DNA of 34,610 bases, from positions 1-34,610 of the forward strand of contig SZPB01000017.1 in the NCBI GenBank assembly GCA_030263535.1. The letters are read 5' to 3'. Shown here piece by piece: positions 25,711 to 33,548 of this stretch (positions are counted from its first letter, which is position 1; every line of letters starts with the position of its first letter). The notes under the pieces are model-generated. The model was given only the letters and a program-made list of their open reading frames with translations, made no database searches and was not told where the DNA came from. The translations under genes were made by a program, and so were the position numbers. This DNA comes from Cytophagia bacterium CHB2 (lineage in GTDB: Bacteria > Zhuqueibacterota > Zhuqueibacteria > Zhuqueibacterales > Zhuqueibacteraceae).

Positions 25711-26204
25711 GAGGATTGAGGTGGTTTGGTCGTGTCTTTGACGGATTGTTGATTCAGCTCTCGGCTATGCACTTGAAGAATCACCTTTTGGATGCGCTCA
25801 AATGGTTCAAAGAGATTTTGCTTTTGCGAAATTTTCTTGAGTTCCGCAATATAACCGTTGTGATTTTCCGAAATGCTTTGAATATCGTTTTTTGATGATA
25901 TCAAAACGACTGGATAATCAAGAGCGCCTTCCACATACTGAAAGATCTCCAGTTCTTTGGTAATTACCGCATCTGGTTTTTCTGTTAGAGCCTCCAACAA
26001 AGGTTTGCCAAAAACTTCAACCTTCAAGTGGCGCTCAAAAATAGCGCCATAAAGTATCTTTTGCGCTGTCGTAGGGCGAACACAATCAGTCAGATGAAAT
26101 TCAAGTGGAACGGTATCTGGCTTTGTGAGCAAAATACCAGCGCGGAAAACTTTGTCATCTTCCAATGCTATAATATCAAAAAAAGCTAAACGATTGATAT
26201 TCAT
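25707..26204 (-). CDS. Small protein of unknown family, first gene of helicase operon
   Basis: 165 aa from the ATG at 26204; a TTG at 26216 adds four residues. It begins MNINRLAFFDIIALEDDKVF and contains RAGILLTKPDTVPLEFHLTD and CVRPTTAQKILYGAIFERHL, then VFGKPLLEALTEKPDAVIT, and a charged, probably disordered tail after residue 135. This mixed alpha/beta pattern looks conserved (ligand- or nucleic acid-binding rather than secreted), but I cannot name the family. Coupled by ATGA overlap to the zinc-finger gene. Confidence 0.7.
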   Translation of the reverse strand: MNINRLAFFDIIALEDDKVFRAGILLTKPDTVPLEFHLTDCVRPTTAQKILYGAIFERHLKVEVFGKPLLEALTEKPDAVITKELEIFQYVEGALDYPVVLISSKNDIQSISENHNGYIAELKKISQKQNLFEPFERIQKVILQVHSRELNQQSVKDTTKPPQSS

Positions 26205-26275
26205 TGTTGAACTCAATTATTACGAAACCCCAAAATGAAGAGCCATAAACTAAGATAGGCTCAGTCGGCTGAAAA

Positions 26276-26290
26276 CAATTTTAAAAATTG
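26276..26290. promoter_or_regulatory. Small AT palindrome upstream of the helicase operon
   Basis: CAATTTT-A-AAAATTG, 7-bp arms, about 70 nt upstream of the 26204 start. It could be an operator for a repressor of the operon. AT-rich, so chance is not excluded. Confidence 0.3.
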
Positions 26291-26565
26291 AACGTTGAGC
26301 CCGTTGGGTTTCAGAAGCGCCTCTCGACAAGTCAATACTCAAAATTAGTATACCAGCGCACGATTGATTCGCGGAGGATATTTGCAAGGGAAATCTTTAA
26401 TTTTTAAATATCTGAAGGGAGGTTTAGGCTGGCATTGACATCAAGCGGCGCTTTTTGGCTTGCTCATGAAAGCCCCTGTTGCGACTTGGGTTTAATTTTA
26501 ATTTCAGTGAATCGAATGGATGAAACCGCTCGATTTCAATTTCTAAACGGCTCCGCGGCCAGCGC

Positions 26566-26730
26566 TTACCTAGCGGCTTCGCACAGCCGTTCCACATCAC
26601 GCACCGGCGGTAGGCCGAAGAGCCTTTTGTACTCCCGAGTGAAGTGCGAAGCATCACCGTACCCCACGCGATAGGCAACACTTGCTGCGTCGAAACTCTC
26701 GCCGAACATCAGCCGGCGGGTTTCTTGGGG
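26566..26730 (-). pseudogene. C-terminal remnant of an AraC-family regulator
   Basis: The minus frame reads [20 protein letters not shown], then [21 protein letters not shown], the second helix-turn-helix of AraC/XylS proteins. The rest of the DNA-binding domain and the whole sensor domain are absent. Upstream residues do not resemble an AraC protein, so the gene is broken. Confidence 0.75.
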
Positions 26731-27410
26731 AGCCGAATCTGCTTTTGGAACTGCAGGGGATTCTTTAATGTTGTTGGTGGGTAAAAGCTTGGCGCTGGTG
26801 AATCCCAATGAGCGTTTCGATAGCCAGGTCTTGGTGCGGGTGCGCTGGCGCTAAGCCTTCACCGACGGGGTGATTTCTTAGCTGCCGAGAGAATTAGGCA
26901 AAAAGTAGGAACGATTGAGCTATCACCTTTTTGATCCCACCGATTATTATTTAGCAACTATTCAGCCAACCTCTTCCAGGTCATTCTGGCCGAATGCCCC
27001 TTCGGGAAGAATCCTTTTCGCACTGGCATAGACTTCGGCGAGCTCAGTCGAGCCGTGCTCGAAATGAAAAAAACGCTTCATTCCGCAACCCCTCCGCTTC
27101 AGATGCCATTTTCGACACTTCATCCGAATCCCGTTTGTTCATGGTAAGCTCAAACTTAAATTGTATCCGGTAAAGAAAACAAATTCACTCGCGTTACCGG
27201 CAAACAATTGGAGAAAACCAAAGATGCATTTCTGTTTGACAATGAGGTGAACGCTGGTCGTTAAACTTTTTCTACGGCTTCTCCAATGCACTGATAACTG
27301 GTTTCATGGCAAATTCCTGCGTTATGAGAGGTCATAAAATTTCTGATATTTCATAAAAACCCCGCTGCCTTCTCACCTTTTCCTCCCTTCTTTATCTACC
27401 CCGCAACACC

Positions 27411-27432
27411 ATGTAAGCAAAGATGCTTACAT
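27411..27432. promoter_or_regulatory. Perfect 9-bp palindrome upstream of thioredoxin-like gene
   Basis: ATGTAAGCA-AAGA-TGCTTACAT. Located about 105 nt before the chosen start at 27537. The symmetry and position fit a dimeric repressor operator (MarR/TetR/ArsR type). No T-run follows, so it is unlikely to be a terminator. Confidence 0.45.
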
Positions 27433-27536
27433 AAGCTGCAAGCCTTGCCAAAATCCAATTGGTACACCAATTGAATATCCAATACGGCGAGAGTTTAACA
27501 AAGTCAGCCGGTGGAAATCAACTTGGTAATGATTGT

Positions 27537-27896
27537 ATGGCATCAAAGGCATTGACAGACCGAAATTTCGACGCTGAGCTTGTTGCTCCGGGCAGAATGG
27601 TGTTGATCATATTTTACGATGAGAATTACAGCAATCGCTATCTCATCGAACCGGGCTTGGCGAAACTGGACGAACTGTATGGCCAGCGGGTGAAGTTCTG
27701 CCGCATCAATACGCGTGAAAACCCGAAAGTGGCCGAACGCTTTCGGATTTTTATCAGCCCGACGATTCTATTTTTTCAAGATGGAAAACTGGTTGAGTCG
27801 CTGGCGGGCACTTTTCCGCGCGTTGAGGTCGAGAACATGATCCGGAAACTGCTCACTGAAAAAGAAGCAGACCGATTGTCTCCCTCGAGAAACTAA
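27537..27896 (+). CDS. Thioredoxin-fold protein lacking the CXXC active site
   Basis: 119 aa from ATG 27537; an upstream in-frame start at 27459 would add 26 non-conserved residues. The fold is clear: MVLIIFYDENYSNRYLIEP aligns residue for residue with the thioredoxin FWAxWCGPCRMIAP segment, and ISPTILFFQDGK carries the cis-Pro (P75). The two redox cysteines are replaced by Tyr31 and Arg34, so it cannot act as a dithiol oxidoreductase. It may be a binding or chaperone-like protein. It is followed 18 nt later by a DoxX gene with a strong ribosome site, suggesting an operon. Confidence 0.85.
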   Translation: MASKALTDRNFDAELVAPGRMVLIIFYDENYSNRYLIEPGLAKLDELYGQRVKFCRINTRENPKVAERFRIFISPTILFFQDGKLVESLAGTFPRVEVENMIRKLLTEKEADRLSPSRN

Positions 27897-27913
27897 AAAA
27901 GGAGGTTACAACC

Positions 27914-28357
27914 GTGAAGTACATTGTATTGGTCGGAAGAATTCTATTCTCATTAATCTTCGTGATTGGCGGCATCAGCAATTTTTCGAAGCAGGCGATC
28001 GAGCACGGAGCAGCGCAGGGAATCCCATTGGCTGCGATTGCAGTTCCGCTCTCCGGAGTGATCGCGCTCTTGGGAGGACTCAGCATCGCCCTCGGTTATA
28101 AAGCCAAATGGGGCGCGTGGCTGCTGGTATTGTTCCTCGTGCCGGTCACGGTGATGACGCACAACTTCTGGGCCATACAGGATAGCATGCTGGCGCAGAT
28201 GCATCAGGTGATGTTCATGAAGAATCTTTCCATGCTGGGTGCTGCGCTTCTCATCTCTTACTTTGGCGCTGGCCCGTTGAGCTTGGACGGACGGCAGAAA
28301 ACACATTCAGAGCAACGCACACGGCGCCTGCAACATAGAGAAGCAGTGATCGCGTAG
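27914..28357 (+). CDS. DoxX-family membrane protein
   Basis: 147 aa; GTG start with GGAGGT at 27901-27906 and 7-nt spacing. Four hydrophobic spans: YIVLVGRILFSLIFVIGGI, IPLAAIAVPLSGVIALLGGL, WGAWLLVLFLVPVTVMTH and LSMLGAALLISYFGAG. The MHQVMFMKNLSMLGAALL segment is typical of DoxX. The C-terminus (KTHSEQRTRRLQHREAVIA) is unusually long and charged. DoxX proteins act in thiol/oxidative stress handling in some bacteria; here it neighbours a thioredoxin-fold protein. Confidence 0.88.
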   Translation: MKYIVLVGRILFSLIFVIGGISNFSKQAIEHGAAQGIPLAAIAVPLSGVIALLGGLSIALGYKAKWGAWLLVLFLVPVTVMTHNFWAIQDSMLAQMHQVMFMKNLSMLGAALLISYFGAGPLSLDGRQKTHSEQRTRRLQHREAVIA

Positions 28358-28450
28358 AGAACCAGACAATCAAGTCCGTAGGCTGCGAATGACGGAAGCG
28401 GCTTATGGCACAACCAATCCGTCAACACACAACCGAAAGGAGAAACTGAG

Positions 28451-29251
28451 ATGAACAAGATGATGGTCGCAGTCTTCGACAGCGAGACGGTGGCTTTTGA
28501 GGGCCTCAGCGCGCTCAAGGGACTCCACAAGGATGGGGACATCACGGTGTACGCAACGGCGGTCCTCGTGAAAGATGCCTCGGGCAAGGTGAGCGTGAAG
28601 CAGGTCGTCGAGCAGGGGCCCATCGGCGCCGGCCTCGGCATGTTGGTCGGCAGCATGGTGGGATTGCTGGCGGGTCCGGTCGGACTGGCCGTGGGAGCGT
28701 CGATAGGTAGCCTGACAGGCTTGATCTCTGATCTGAACAAGTCGGGCATCGACGTCCAATTCGTGGACGAGGTCTCGAACGCCCTCGGCTCTGGCAAGGC
28801 GGCGGTCCTGGCCGATGTGGAAGAGAGCTGGACGGAGCCCGTTGACGCACGAGTCAGGAAACTGGGTGGCATGGTTTTCCGACGCCTGCGCTCCGAGGTC
28901 GTCGAGGACCAACTGGCGCGGGAATCCGCTGCGTTCAAGGCTGAAGTGAAGCAGCTCAAGGAGGAGCTGGCTCAGGCAAACGCTGAGAACAAGGCCGCGA
29001 TCCAGGCGCAGATCGACGAGGCGAAGAATAAGGCCCAGGTGATGCAGGACCAGGCCAAAGGCCAAATCGATCAAGCAAAGCGCGAAGCCGAGGCGAAGAT
29101 CACCGCCCTGCAGGGACAGCTCAAGCAGGCGAGCGACCGGCAGAAGGCAAAGATTGAGAAGCGCATCGCCGAAGTAAAGGCTGACCTCGAGGCACGTCAC
29201 GCCAAGCTCCAGGAAGCTGGACGACTTGCCAAGGAGGCATTGGCACTTTAG
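28451..29251 (+). CDS. DUF1269-type membrane protein with long coiled-coil tail
   Basis: 266 aa, ribosome site AAGGAG before the ATG. Residues 1-50 form an alpha/beta domain (MNKMMVAVFDSETVAFEGLS, GDITVYATAVLVKD). A glycine-rich hydrophobic hairpin follows (GAGLGMLVGSMVGLLAGPVG, about 57-95), then DEVSNALGSGKAAVLADVEE. This is the DUF1269 pattern. From about 150 the protein is a long Ala/Lys/Glu/Gln coiled coil of about 110 residues with heptad-like repeats. The coding DNA is visibly richer in G/C (ctc, gtc, aag) than its neighbours, hinting at acquisition from a GC-rich donor. Function unknown; relatives are stress-linked. Confidence 0.82.
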   Translation: MNKMMVAVFDSETVAFEGLSALKGLHKDGDITVYATAVLVKDASGKVSVKQVVEQGPIGAGLGMLVGSMVGLLAGPVGLAVGASIGSLTGLISDLNKSGIDVQFVDEVSNALGSGKAAVLADVEESWTEPVDARVRKLGGMVFRRLRSEVVEDQLARESAAFKAEVKQLKEELAQANAENKAAIQAQIDEAKNKAQVMQDQAKGQIDQAKREAEAKITALQGQLKQASDRQKAKIEKRIAEVKADLEARHAKLQEAGRLAKEALAL

Positions 29252-29263
29252 CGTCGCGCCTAA

Positions 29264-29310
29264 AAACGGGAAGTCTTCGGTAGTTGAGGTCCGTTCAAGA
29301 CTTCCCGTTT
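29264..29310 (+). terminator. Hairpin terminator after the DUF1269 gene
   Basis: Perfect 14-bp arms (29264-29277 AAACGGGAAGTCTT with 29297-29310) around a 19-nt loop, followed by CTTTAAAC. The T-run is weak, but the position 12 nt after the stop suits a terminator. Confidence 0.7.
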
Positions 29311-29353
29311 CTTTAAACATGAAAGTGGCGATGTACTTTGCGAGGAAAATGCG

Positions 29354-29914
29354 ATGTTGCAAAATCAAAATACCTACAAGGCTCTCGCGGTGAATGCAAG
29401 TCACGCCTCCGCAGAAGTTTTGGCGAGCATGTCCAGCCACCACCCAAAAACAGTGATGGATTTGGCCGAGGCCGAGAAAGTTTATGAGCTGACAACTCCG
29501 AGCCATACTGAAAATCTGGAGCCGATTCGCAGCTTCCTTGCGACCATCGCTCAAAAAGCCGGCTTTGACGAAACGGCGGTAATGGAGATCGAGATTGCCG
29601 TTGAGGAGGCCTGCGTCAATACAATTAAACATGCCCATGCAAATGACGTGGCCAAGCCGCTGCATCTTCGGATAACCATCGACCATCAAAAACTGGCGGT
29701 AGTGGTGAAAGATCAAGGTCAAGGCTTTGATCCCAAGCAGCTCGAAAAGCAGGATGCCAAGGCGCTCCTTTCAAAGCTGCAAGCCGGCGGGCGCGGCATT
29801 CTGATGATGAAGATGCTGATGGATGAAGTTCATTTTGCCTTTGAAAGCGGAATAGGAACGCAAGTCCGGCTGGTGAAATACCGCATATCTCCGCGCTGCC
29901 GGACGATTCATTAA
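29354..29914 (+). CDS. RsbW-like serine kinase/anti-sigma factor
   Basis: 186 aa. GHKL ATPase fold: N-box EIAVEEACVNTIKHA (about 76-90), G1 box VVVKDQGQGFDP, G2 GGRGILMMKMLMDEVHF. These are the features of HATPase_c_2 anti-sigma factors that phosphorylate an anti-anti-sigma partner. The first ~35 residues (NQNTYKALAVNASHASAEVL) do not match the family; the domain proper begins around YELTTPS at 48. No sigma factor or STAS gene lies next to it, so its target is elsewhere. It is followed 23 nt later by the S2P gene with its own ribosome site, and may be co-transcribed. Confidence 0.88.
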   Translation: MLQNQNTYKALAVNASHASAEVLASMSSHHPKTVMDLAEAEKVYELTTPSHTENLEPIRSFLATIAQKAGFDETAVMEIEIAVEEACVNTIKHAHANDVAKPLHLRITIDHQKLAVVVKDQGQGFDPKQLEKQDAKALLSKLQAGGRGILMMKMLMDEVHFAFESGIGTQVRLVKYRISPRCRTIH

Positions 29915-29937
29915 TAAATAAGGAAAGGAGACTTGAA

Positions 29938-31023
29938 ATGAAATGGTCTTTTAAACTCGGTGAAATTGCCGGCATCGGCATTTACGTGCACGCGACGTTT
30001 TTGCTGCTGCTCGGCTGGGTGGCGTTGAGCTATTATCTCGCCGGGCAGAGCATCGCGATGATGATCAACGGCGTGGCGTTCTTGCTGGCGCTGTTCGGAA
30101 TTGTCGTGCTCCACGAGCTGGGACACGCGCTCACCGCTAAACGCTTCGGCATTCAGACGCGCGACATTACCCTGCTGCCGATCGGCGGCGTCGCGCGTTT
30201 GGAGCGCATGCCGGATGATCCCAAACAGGAGTTGTGGGTGGCGCTGGCCGGACCGGCGGTCAACGTGGTTTTAGCGGCGGTGTTGTACATCGCCATTGGG
30301 TTAACTTCCGGGCCGCCATCGTTGAGCAACCTTAGCATGGTGAGTGGGAACTTTTGGGAAAAGTTGCTGTGGGTCAACGTCTCGCTGGCGGCGTTCAATC
30401 TCCTGCCGGCGTTTCCGATGGACGGCGGCCGCGTGCTGCGCGCGTTGTTGGCCATGCGCATGGACTATGTGCGTGCAACGCAAATCGCCGCCCACGTCGG
30501 ACAAGGCATGGCGCTTCTGTTTGGATTCATCGGCTTGTTTTACAATCCCTTCCTGGTGTTCATCGCGCTTTTTGTGTGGATGGGCGCCTCGCAAGAAGCG
30601 AGCATGGTGCAAATGAAATCGGCGCTCGGCGGCATTCCGGTCCAGGCCGCGATGATCAAGGACTTTCGCACGCTGGCGCCCGCGGATTCTTTGGAACGGG
30701 CGGTTGACCATATTCTGGCTGGTTTTCAACAAGACTTTCCGGTGGTGGAGCAAGGGCGCGTGGTGGGCGTGCTCACGCGCAACGATTTGCTGAAAGCGCT
30801 CTCGCAGCGCGGCCCAAACGGCCGGGTCGAAGACGCCATGCAGCGCCAATTTGAGACCGCCGACCCGAACGAGATGTTGGAAACTGTTTTTGCGCGATTG
30901 AATGCGAGTCGCTGCCATTCGCTGCCGCTCGTGCGCAACGGCCAGCTCGCGGGCATCCTTACGATGGATAACGTCGGCGAATTTTTGATGGTGCAGGCGG
31001 CGCTGCGAGGGGCGCGGGCATGA
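29938..31023 (+). CDS. Site-2 protease (M50) with CBS pair
   Basis: 361 aa; AAGGAG ribosome site. Intramembrane metalloprotease: zinc motif HELGH at 59-63 in the second hydrophobic span. The third ligand lies in NLLPAFPMDGGRVLRALLA (D162), the LDG-type motif. About 240-355 form two CBS domains (IKDFRTLAPADSLERAV and PVVEQGRVVGVLTRNDLLK; SRCHSLPLVRNGQLAGILT) that bind adenine nucleotides and gate activity. This is the rhomboid-unrelated S2P/CBS architecture. Substrates are usually membrane-bound anti-sigma or signalling proteins. Its neighbour is a soluble anti-sigma factor, which is not an obvious substrate. Confidence 0.95.
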   Translation: MKWSFKLGEIAGIGIYVHATFLLLLGWVALSYYLAGQSIAMMINGVAFLLALFGIVVLHELGHALTAKRFGIQTRDITLLPIGGVARLERMPDDPKQELWVALAGPAVNVVLAAVLYIAIGLTSGPPSLSNLSMVSGNFWEKLLWVNVSLAAFNLLPAFPMDGGRVLRALLAMRMDYVRATQIAAHVGQGMALLFGFIGLFYNPFLVFIALFVWMGASQEASMVQMKSALGGIPVQAAMIKDFRTLAPADSLERAVDHILAGFQQDFPVVEQGRVVGVLTRNDLLKALSQRGPNGRVEDAMQRQFETADPNEMLETVFARLNASRCHSLPLVRNGQLAGILTMDNVGEFLMVQAALRGARA

Positions 31024-31087
31024 GATTGGGGAATACAGTCTTAATCTTTACAAGTGATATCTTTGCAAAAAAAAGCAAAGACTTTTT

Positions 31088-31147
31088 CCAACGGATAGAA
31101 GAACCCAACTGAAAAAGCTTTATCCGTTGGGTTCTTCTATCGGTTGG
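31088..31147. repeat. 22-bp imperfect inverted repeat
   Basis: Arms 31088-31109 and 31126-31147 pair at 21 of 22 positions (CCAACGGATAGAAGAACCCAAC and its complement) around a 16-nt loop. Located 64 nt after the S2P stop. It could act as a terminator, or be an intergenic repeat or miniature element remnant. Confidence 0.75.
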
Positions 31148-31199
31148 AGATTATCTTTTTGGTTGCGGCTCGTCCGCGTTGGGAAGAAGCAGGAAAAGG

Positions 31200-31742
31200 A
31201 TGTTGAAAACCAAACCTACAATTATTATGAGCGAATTAGAGAAAAAGCTGGAGCAAGGCTGGGAAAAATTGACCGCCTTGCTCGATCCGAAACAGCGCGC
31301 GGAAAAAACACTTCTGGAAGCATTGCAACGTGATTATTTAGAAGAGCGGCAGACCAGCGAGGTTTTACAAAAAGAAAGCGGCCACGTTCCTTATGCGCAA
31401 TTACGCCGGAAGCTGCTGGACATTGCCGCGCGCGAACAAGAGCATGCCGAATTGCTGGCGGCAAAAATCCGCGAGCTGGGCGGCGAGCCCTCGGAACGCG
31501 CCGCCAATTTGCGCAAAGAGCGCGAGAGCAAAACTTCCCCCTCGACGCTCGATCTGCTGCAAATTTTGGAAAGAGAAAAAGATGATTACATCCAATATCT
31601 GGAAGCGGCGCATCTGGCCAAAGAGGCCGGACATGAAAATTGGACGCCCTTACTGACACAGATCGCGGACGAGGAACAAATACATCGCCGGGAGTTGATG
31701 GATATCATCACGCGCTTGAATCCATTGCCGGTGCAAAGCTAG
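31200..31742 (+). CDS. Ferritin-like/rubrerythrin-type protein
   Basis: 180 aa from ATG 31200 (AGGA spaced 6 nt). An ATG at 31227 (MSELEKKLEQGWEKL) is also possible and begins closer to the conserved part. All-helical, with carboxylate-His pairs in the helix pattern of di-iron proteins: LDIAAREQEHAELL and LTQIADEEQIHRREL. Between them is ERESKTSPSTLDLLQILERE. It lacks the rubredoxin Cys4 tail, so it belongs to the short ferritin-like group used in peroxide or iron handling. The genes around it have a stress theme. Confidence 0.78.
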   Translation: MLKTKPTIIMSELEKKLEQGWEKLTALLDPKQRAEKTLLEALQRDYLEERQTSEVLQKESGHVPYAQLRRKLLDIAAREQEHAELLAAKIRELGGEPSERAANLRKERESKTSPSTLDLLQILEREKDDYIQYLEAAHLAKEAGHENWTPLLTQIADEEQIHRRELMDIITRLNPLPVQS

Positions 31743-31841
31743 GCCTGAGATTCTAGATTTTTCCATAACCGAATTGTGCATTGCAGCCGGCAAGCGCGCG
31801 GCTGCAAGATCGATTTGAAATGAAAGGCATTTGGTGAAATT

Positions 31842-32753
31842 ATGTCAACAACGAATATGAAGACCGTGTCACTCGTTCTTGGAAGCGGGGGCGCGCGAGG
31901 TTTGGCGCATATTGGCGTCATTCATTGGCTTGAAGAAAATGATTTTAAAATCGCGTCAATAGCCGGTTGCTCAATAGGAGCAGTAATTGGAGGAGTATAT
32001 GCTGCCGGAAAATTGAATGAGTATGAGCAATGGGTACGTTCCGTAACTAAAATCGACATATTCACCCTACTGGATCTTTCGTGGGAAAAGAGCGGACTGG
32101 TGAGAGGCGACAAAATTATTAATACTTTGATCAAACTAGTTGGAAAGAAACGAATCGAAGATCTCCCGTTTTCATATACGGCTGTTGCCGCTGACATCGT
32201 CAACCAGAAAGAAGTATGGATAAAGTCAGGCAGTCTTTTTGATGCCATGAGAGCGTCTTTCGCAATACCCCTTCTCTTCACGCCATTCAAGTACAAAGGG
32301 GTCGATCTTGTTGATGGCGGGATCTTGAATCCTGTGCCCATTGCGCCGACATTTGGGGATGAAACTGATTTAACTATTGCTGTAAATCTGGGCGGCTCCC
32401 CAGATGATCGTAAAGAGCCGGCTTCCGTGAGTACGGCTTCAGTTGACCCTTCATCTCCGGTCCGTGAAAAGATCAATCGCTTTATAACACGTCTCCAACA
32501 ATCCGGGACAAGTGGCAGCAGTCGAGATTGGGGAGCGTACGATATCGCCATGCAGGCTTTTGACACGATGCAGAGTGCCATAGCCCGCCAAAAGCTTGCC
32601 GCATATCCACCGGATGTAGTAATAGAAATTGCCAGGAACGCGTGCCGGACATTGGAGTTTGACCGGGCAACCGAGATGATTGAATTGGGATACAGAAAGG
32701 CGAAAGAGTGCCTGTCTCAAGTTTCGCCACAAAGGCGGAACGATGAACGCTAA
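31842..32753 (+). CDS. Patatin-like phospholipase
   Basis: 303 aa. Oxyanion hole GSGGARG at 14-20, nucleophile Ser44 in GCSIG (Cys at the x position of G-x-S-x-G), and Asp158 in DGG (VDGGILNPVP), forming the Ser-Asp dyad. There is no signal peptide and no membrane span, so it is cytoplasmic or injected. The C-terminal 90 residues are specific to this subfamily. Substrates are acyl lipids (phospholipid or storage lipid). It overlaps the 5' leader of the next gene but not its coding start. Confidence 0.93.
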   Translation: MSTTNMKTVSLVLGSGGARGLAHIGVIHWLEENDFKIASIAGCSIGAVIGGVYAAGKLNEYEQWVRSVTKIDIFTLLDLSWEKSGLVRGDKIINTLIKLVGKKRIEDLPFSYTAVAADIVNQKEVWIKSGSLFDAMRASFAIPLLFTPFKYKGVDLVDGGILNPVPIAPTFGDETDLTIAVNLGGSPDDRKEPASVSTASVDPSSPVREKINRFITRLQQSGTSGSSRDWGAYDIAMQAFDTMQSAIARQKLAAYPPDVVIEIARNACRTLEFDRATEMIELGYRKAKECLSQVSPQRRNDER

Positions 32754-32802
32754 CATTTCGCTAAAAGATAATCACCTCAAAACTCAACCGAAAGGAGAAC
32801 CC

Positions 32803-33357
32803 ATGACTAACTTTCCTCTTCTCAACGCTTTTGCAAGCCATTGGTGGGTGCTGTTGCTACGCGGCATTGGCGCCGTGTTGTTCGGCATTTTGGCCTTCGT
32901 ATGGCCGGGGCTGACGTTGGTGGCGCTGGTTTTTCTCTACGGCGCTTATGCCCTGGTGGATGGCGTCACCGCAATCTTTGTCGCTGGGCGCGCCCGCGCG
33001 TGGTGGATGATCTTTGCCGGACTGTTCGGCATCATCGCCGGCGTGCTGACGTTTATTTTTCCCGGCATCACCGCATTTTGGCTGCTCATTCTGATCGCGT
33101 CGTGGGCCGTCGTCCGAGGCCTCTTCGAGATCGTGACGGCGATTCAATTGCGCAAAGAATTGACCAATGAGTGGATGCTGATTCTTGGCGGCGTTCTCTC
33201 GATCATCTTCGGCATCTGGCTCTTTTTGAATCCGGCCGCGGGCGCGCTGACGATGGTGTGGCTGATCGGCGCCTACACGCTGGTGTTCGGAATCATCATG
33301 ATTGTGCTTTCGTTCCGTTTGCGCGGACTGCGACAGCTCAAGCCAGCCGCGGTCTGA
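32803..33357 (+). CDS. HdeD-like acid-resistance membrane protein (DUF308)
   Basis: 184 aa from the ATG at 32803, which has AAAGGAG 6 nt upstream; in-frame ATGs further upstream lie inside the patatin coding sequence. Six hydrophobic spans in two repeats: WWVLLLRGIGAVLFGILAF with WPGLTLVALVFLYGAYAL, then WMIFAGLFGIIAGVLTFIFP, and a second set after EWMLILGGVLSIIFGIWLF. The repeat GxxxIxFGixxFxxP is the HdeD/DUF308 signature. Inner-membrane protein linked to acid or envelope stress in enteric bacteria; the role here is by analogy. Confidence 0.9.
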   Translation: MTNFPLLNAFASHWWVLLLRGIGAVLFGILAFVWPGLTLVALVFLYGAYALVDGVTAIFVAGRARAWWMIFAGLFGIIAGVLTFIFPGITAFWLLILIASWAVVRGLFEIVTAIQLRKELTNEWMLILGGVLSIIFGIWLFLNPAAGALTMVWLIGAYTLVFGIIMIVLSFRLRGLRQLKPAAV

Positions 33358-33454
33358 TGAGGCACATTTGAATTTTGCCCGGGAACAAAAAAGCTTTTTA
33401 GTATGTTTCGTGTGTTTAGCGGGCGACGCAAGATCATCGGACTAAAGTAAAACT

Positions 33455-33489
33455 AACCGGAGGTTCGGGTAAACTGAACCTCCGGTTTT
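33455..33489 (+). terminator. Rho-independent terminator after HdeD-like gene
   Basis: 12-bp perfect arms (33455-33466 AACCGGAGGTTC, 33476-33487) around a 9-nt loop, ending in TTTT. Confidence 0.85.
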
Positions 33490-33548
33490 GCGCCTCATCA
33501 ACGAAGAAATCACAACTATGAAAGTCAAATTTTAGATCAGCGCTGACG

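Larger units (their letters stand above)
26205..27536. other. Region of gene remnants between islands
   Basis: About 1.3 kb without an intact gene. It holds the AraC-type remnant (listed), a plus-strand tail around 26785-26853 ([20 protein letters not shown], stop) that reads like an outer-membrane protein C-terminus, and another short coding-like piece near 27190-27264 (VTGKQLEKTKDAFLFDNEVN, stop). A palindrome lies at 27411-27432. The mixture suggests repeated insertion and deletion here. Confidence 0.6.
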
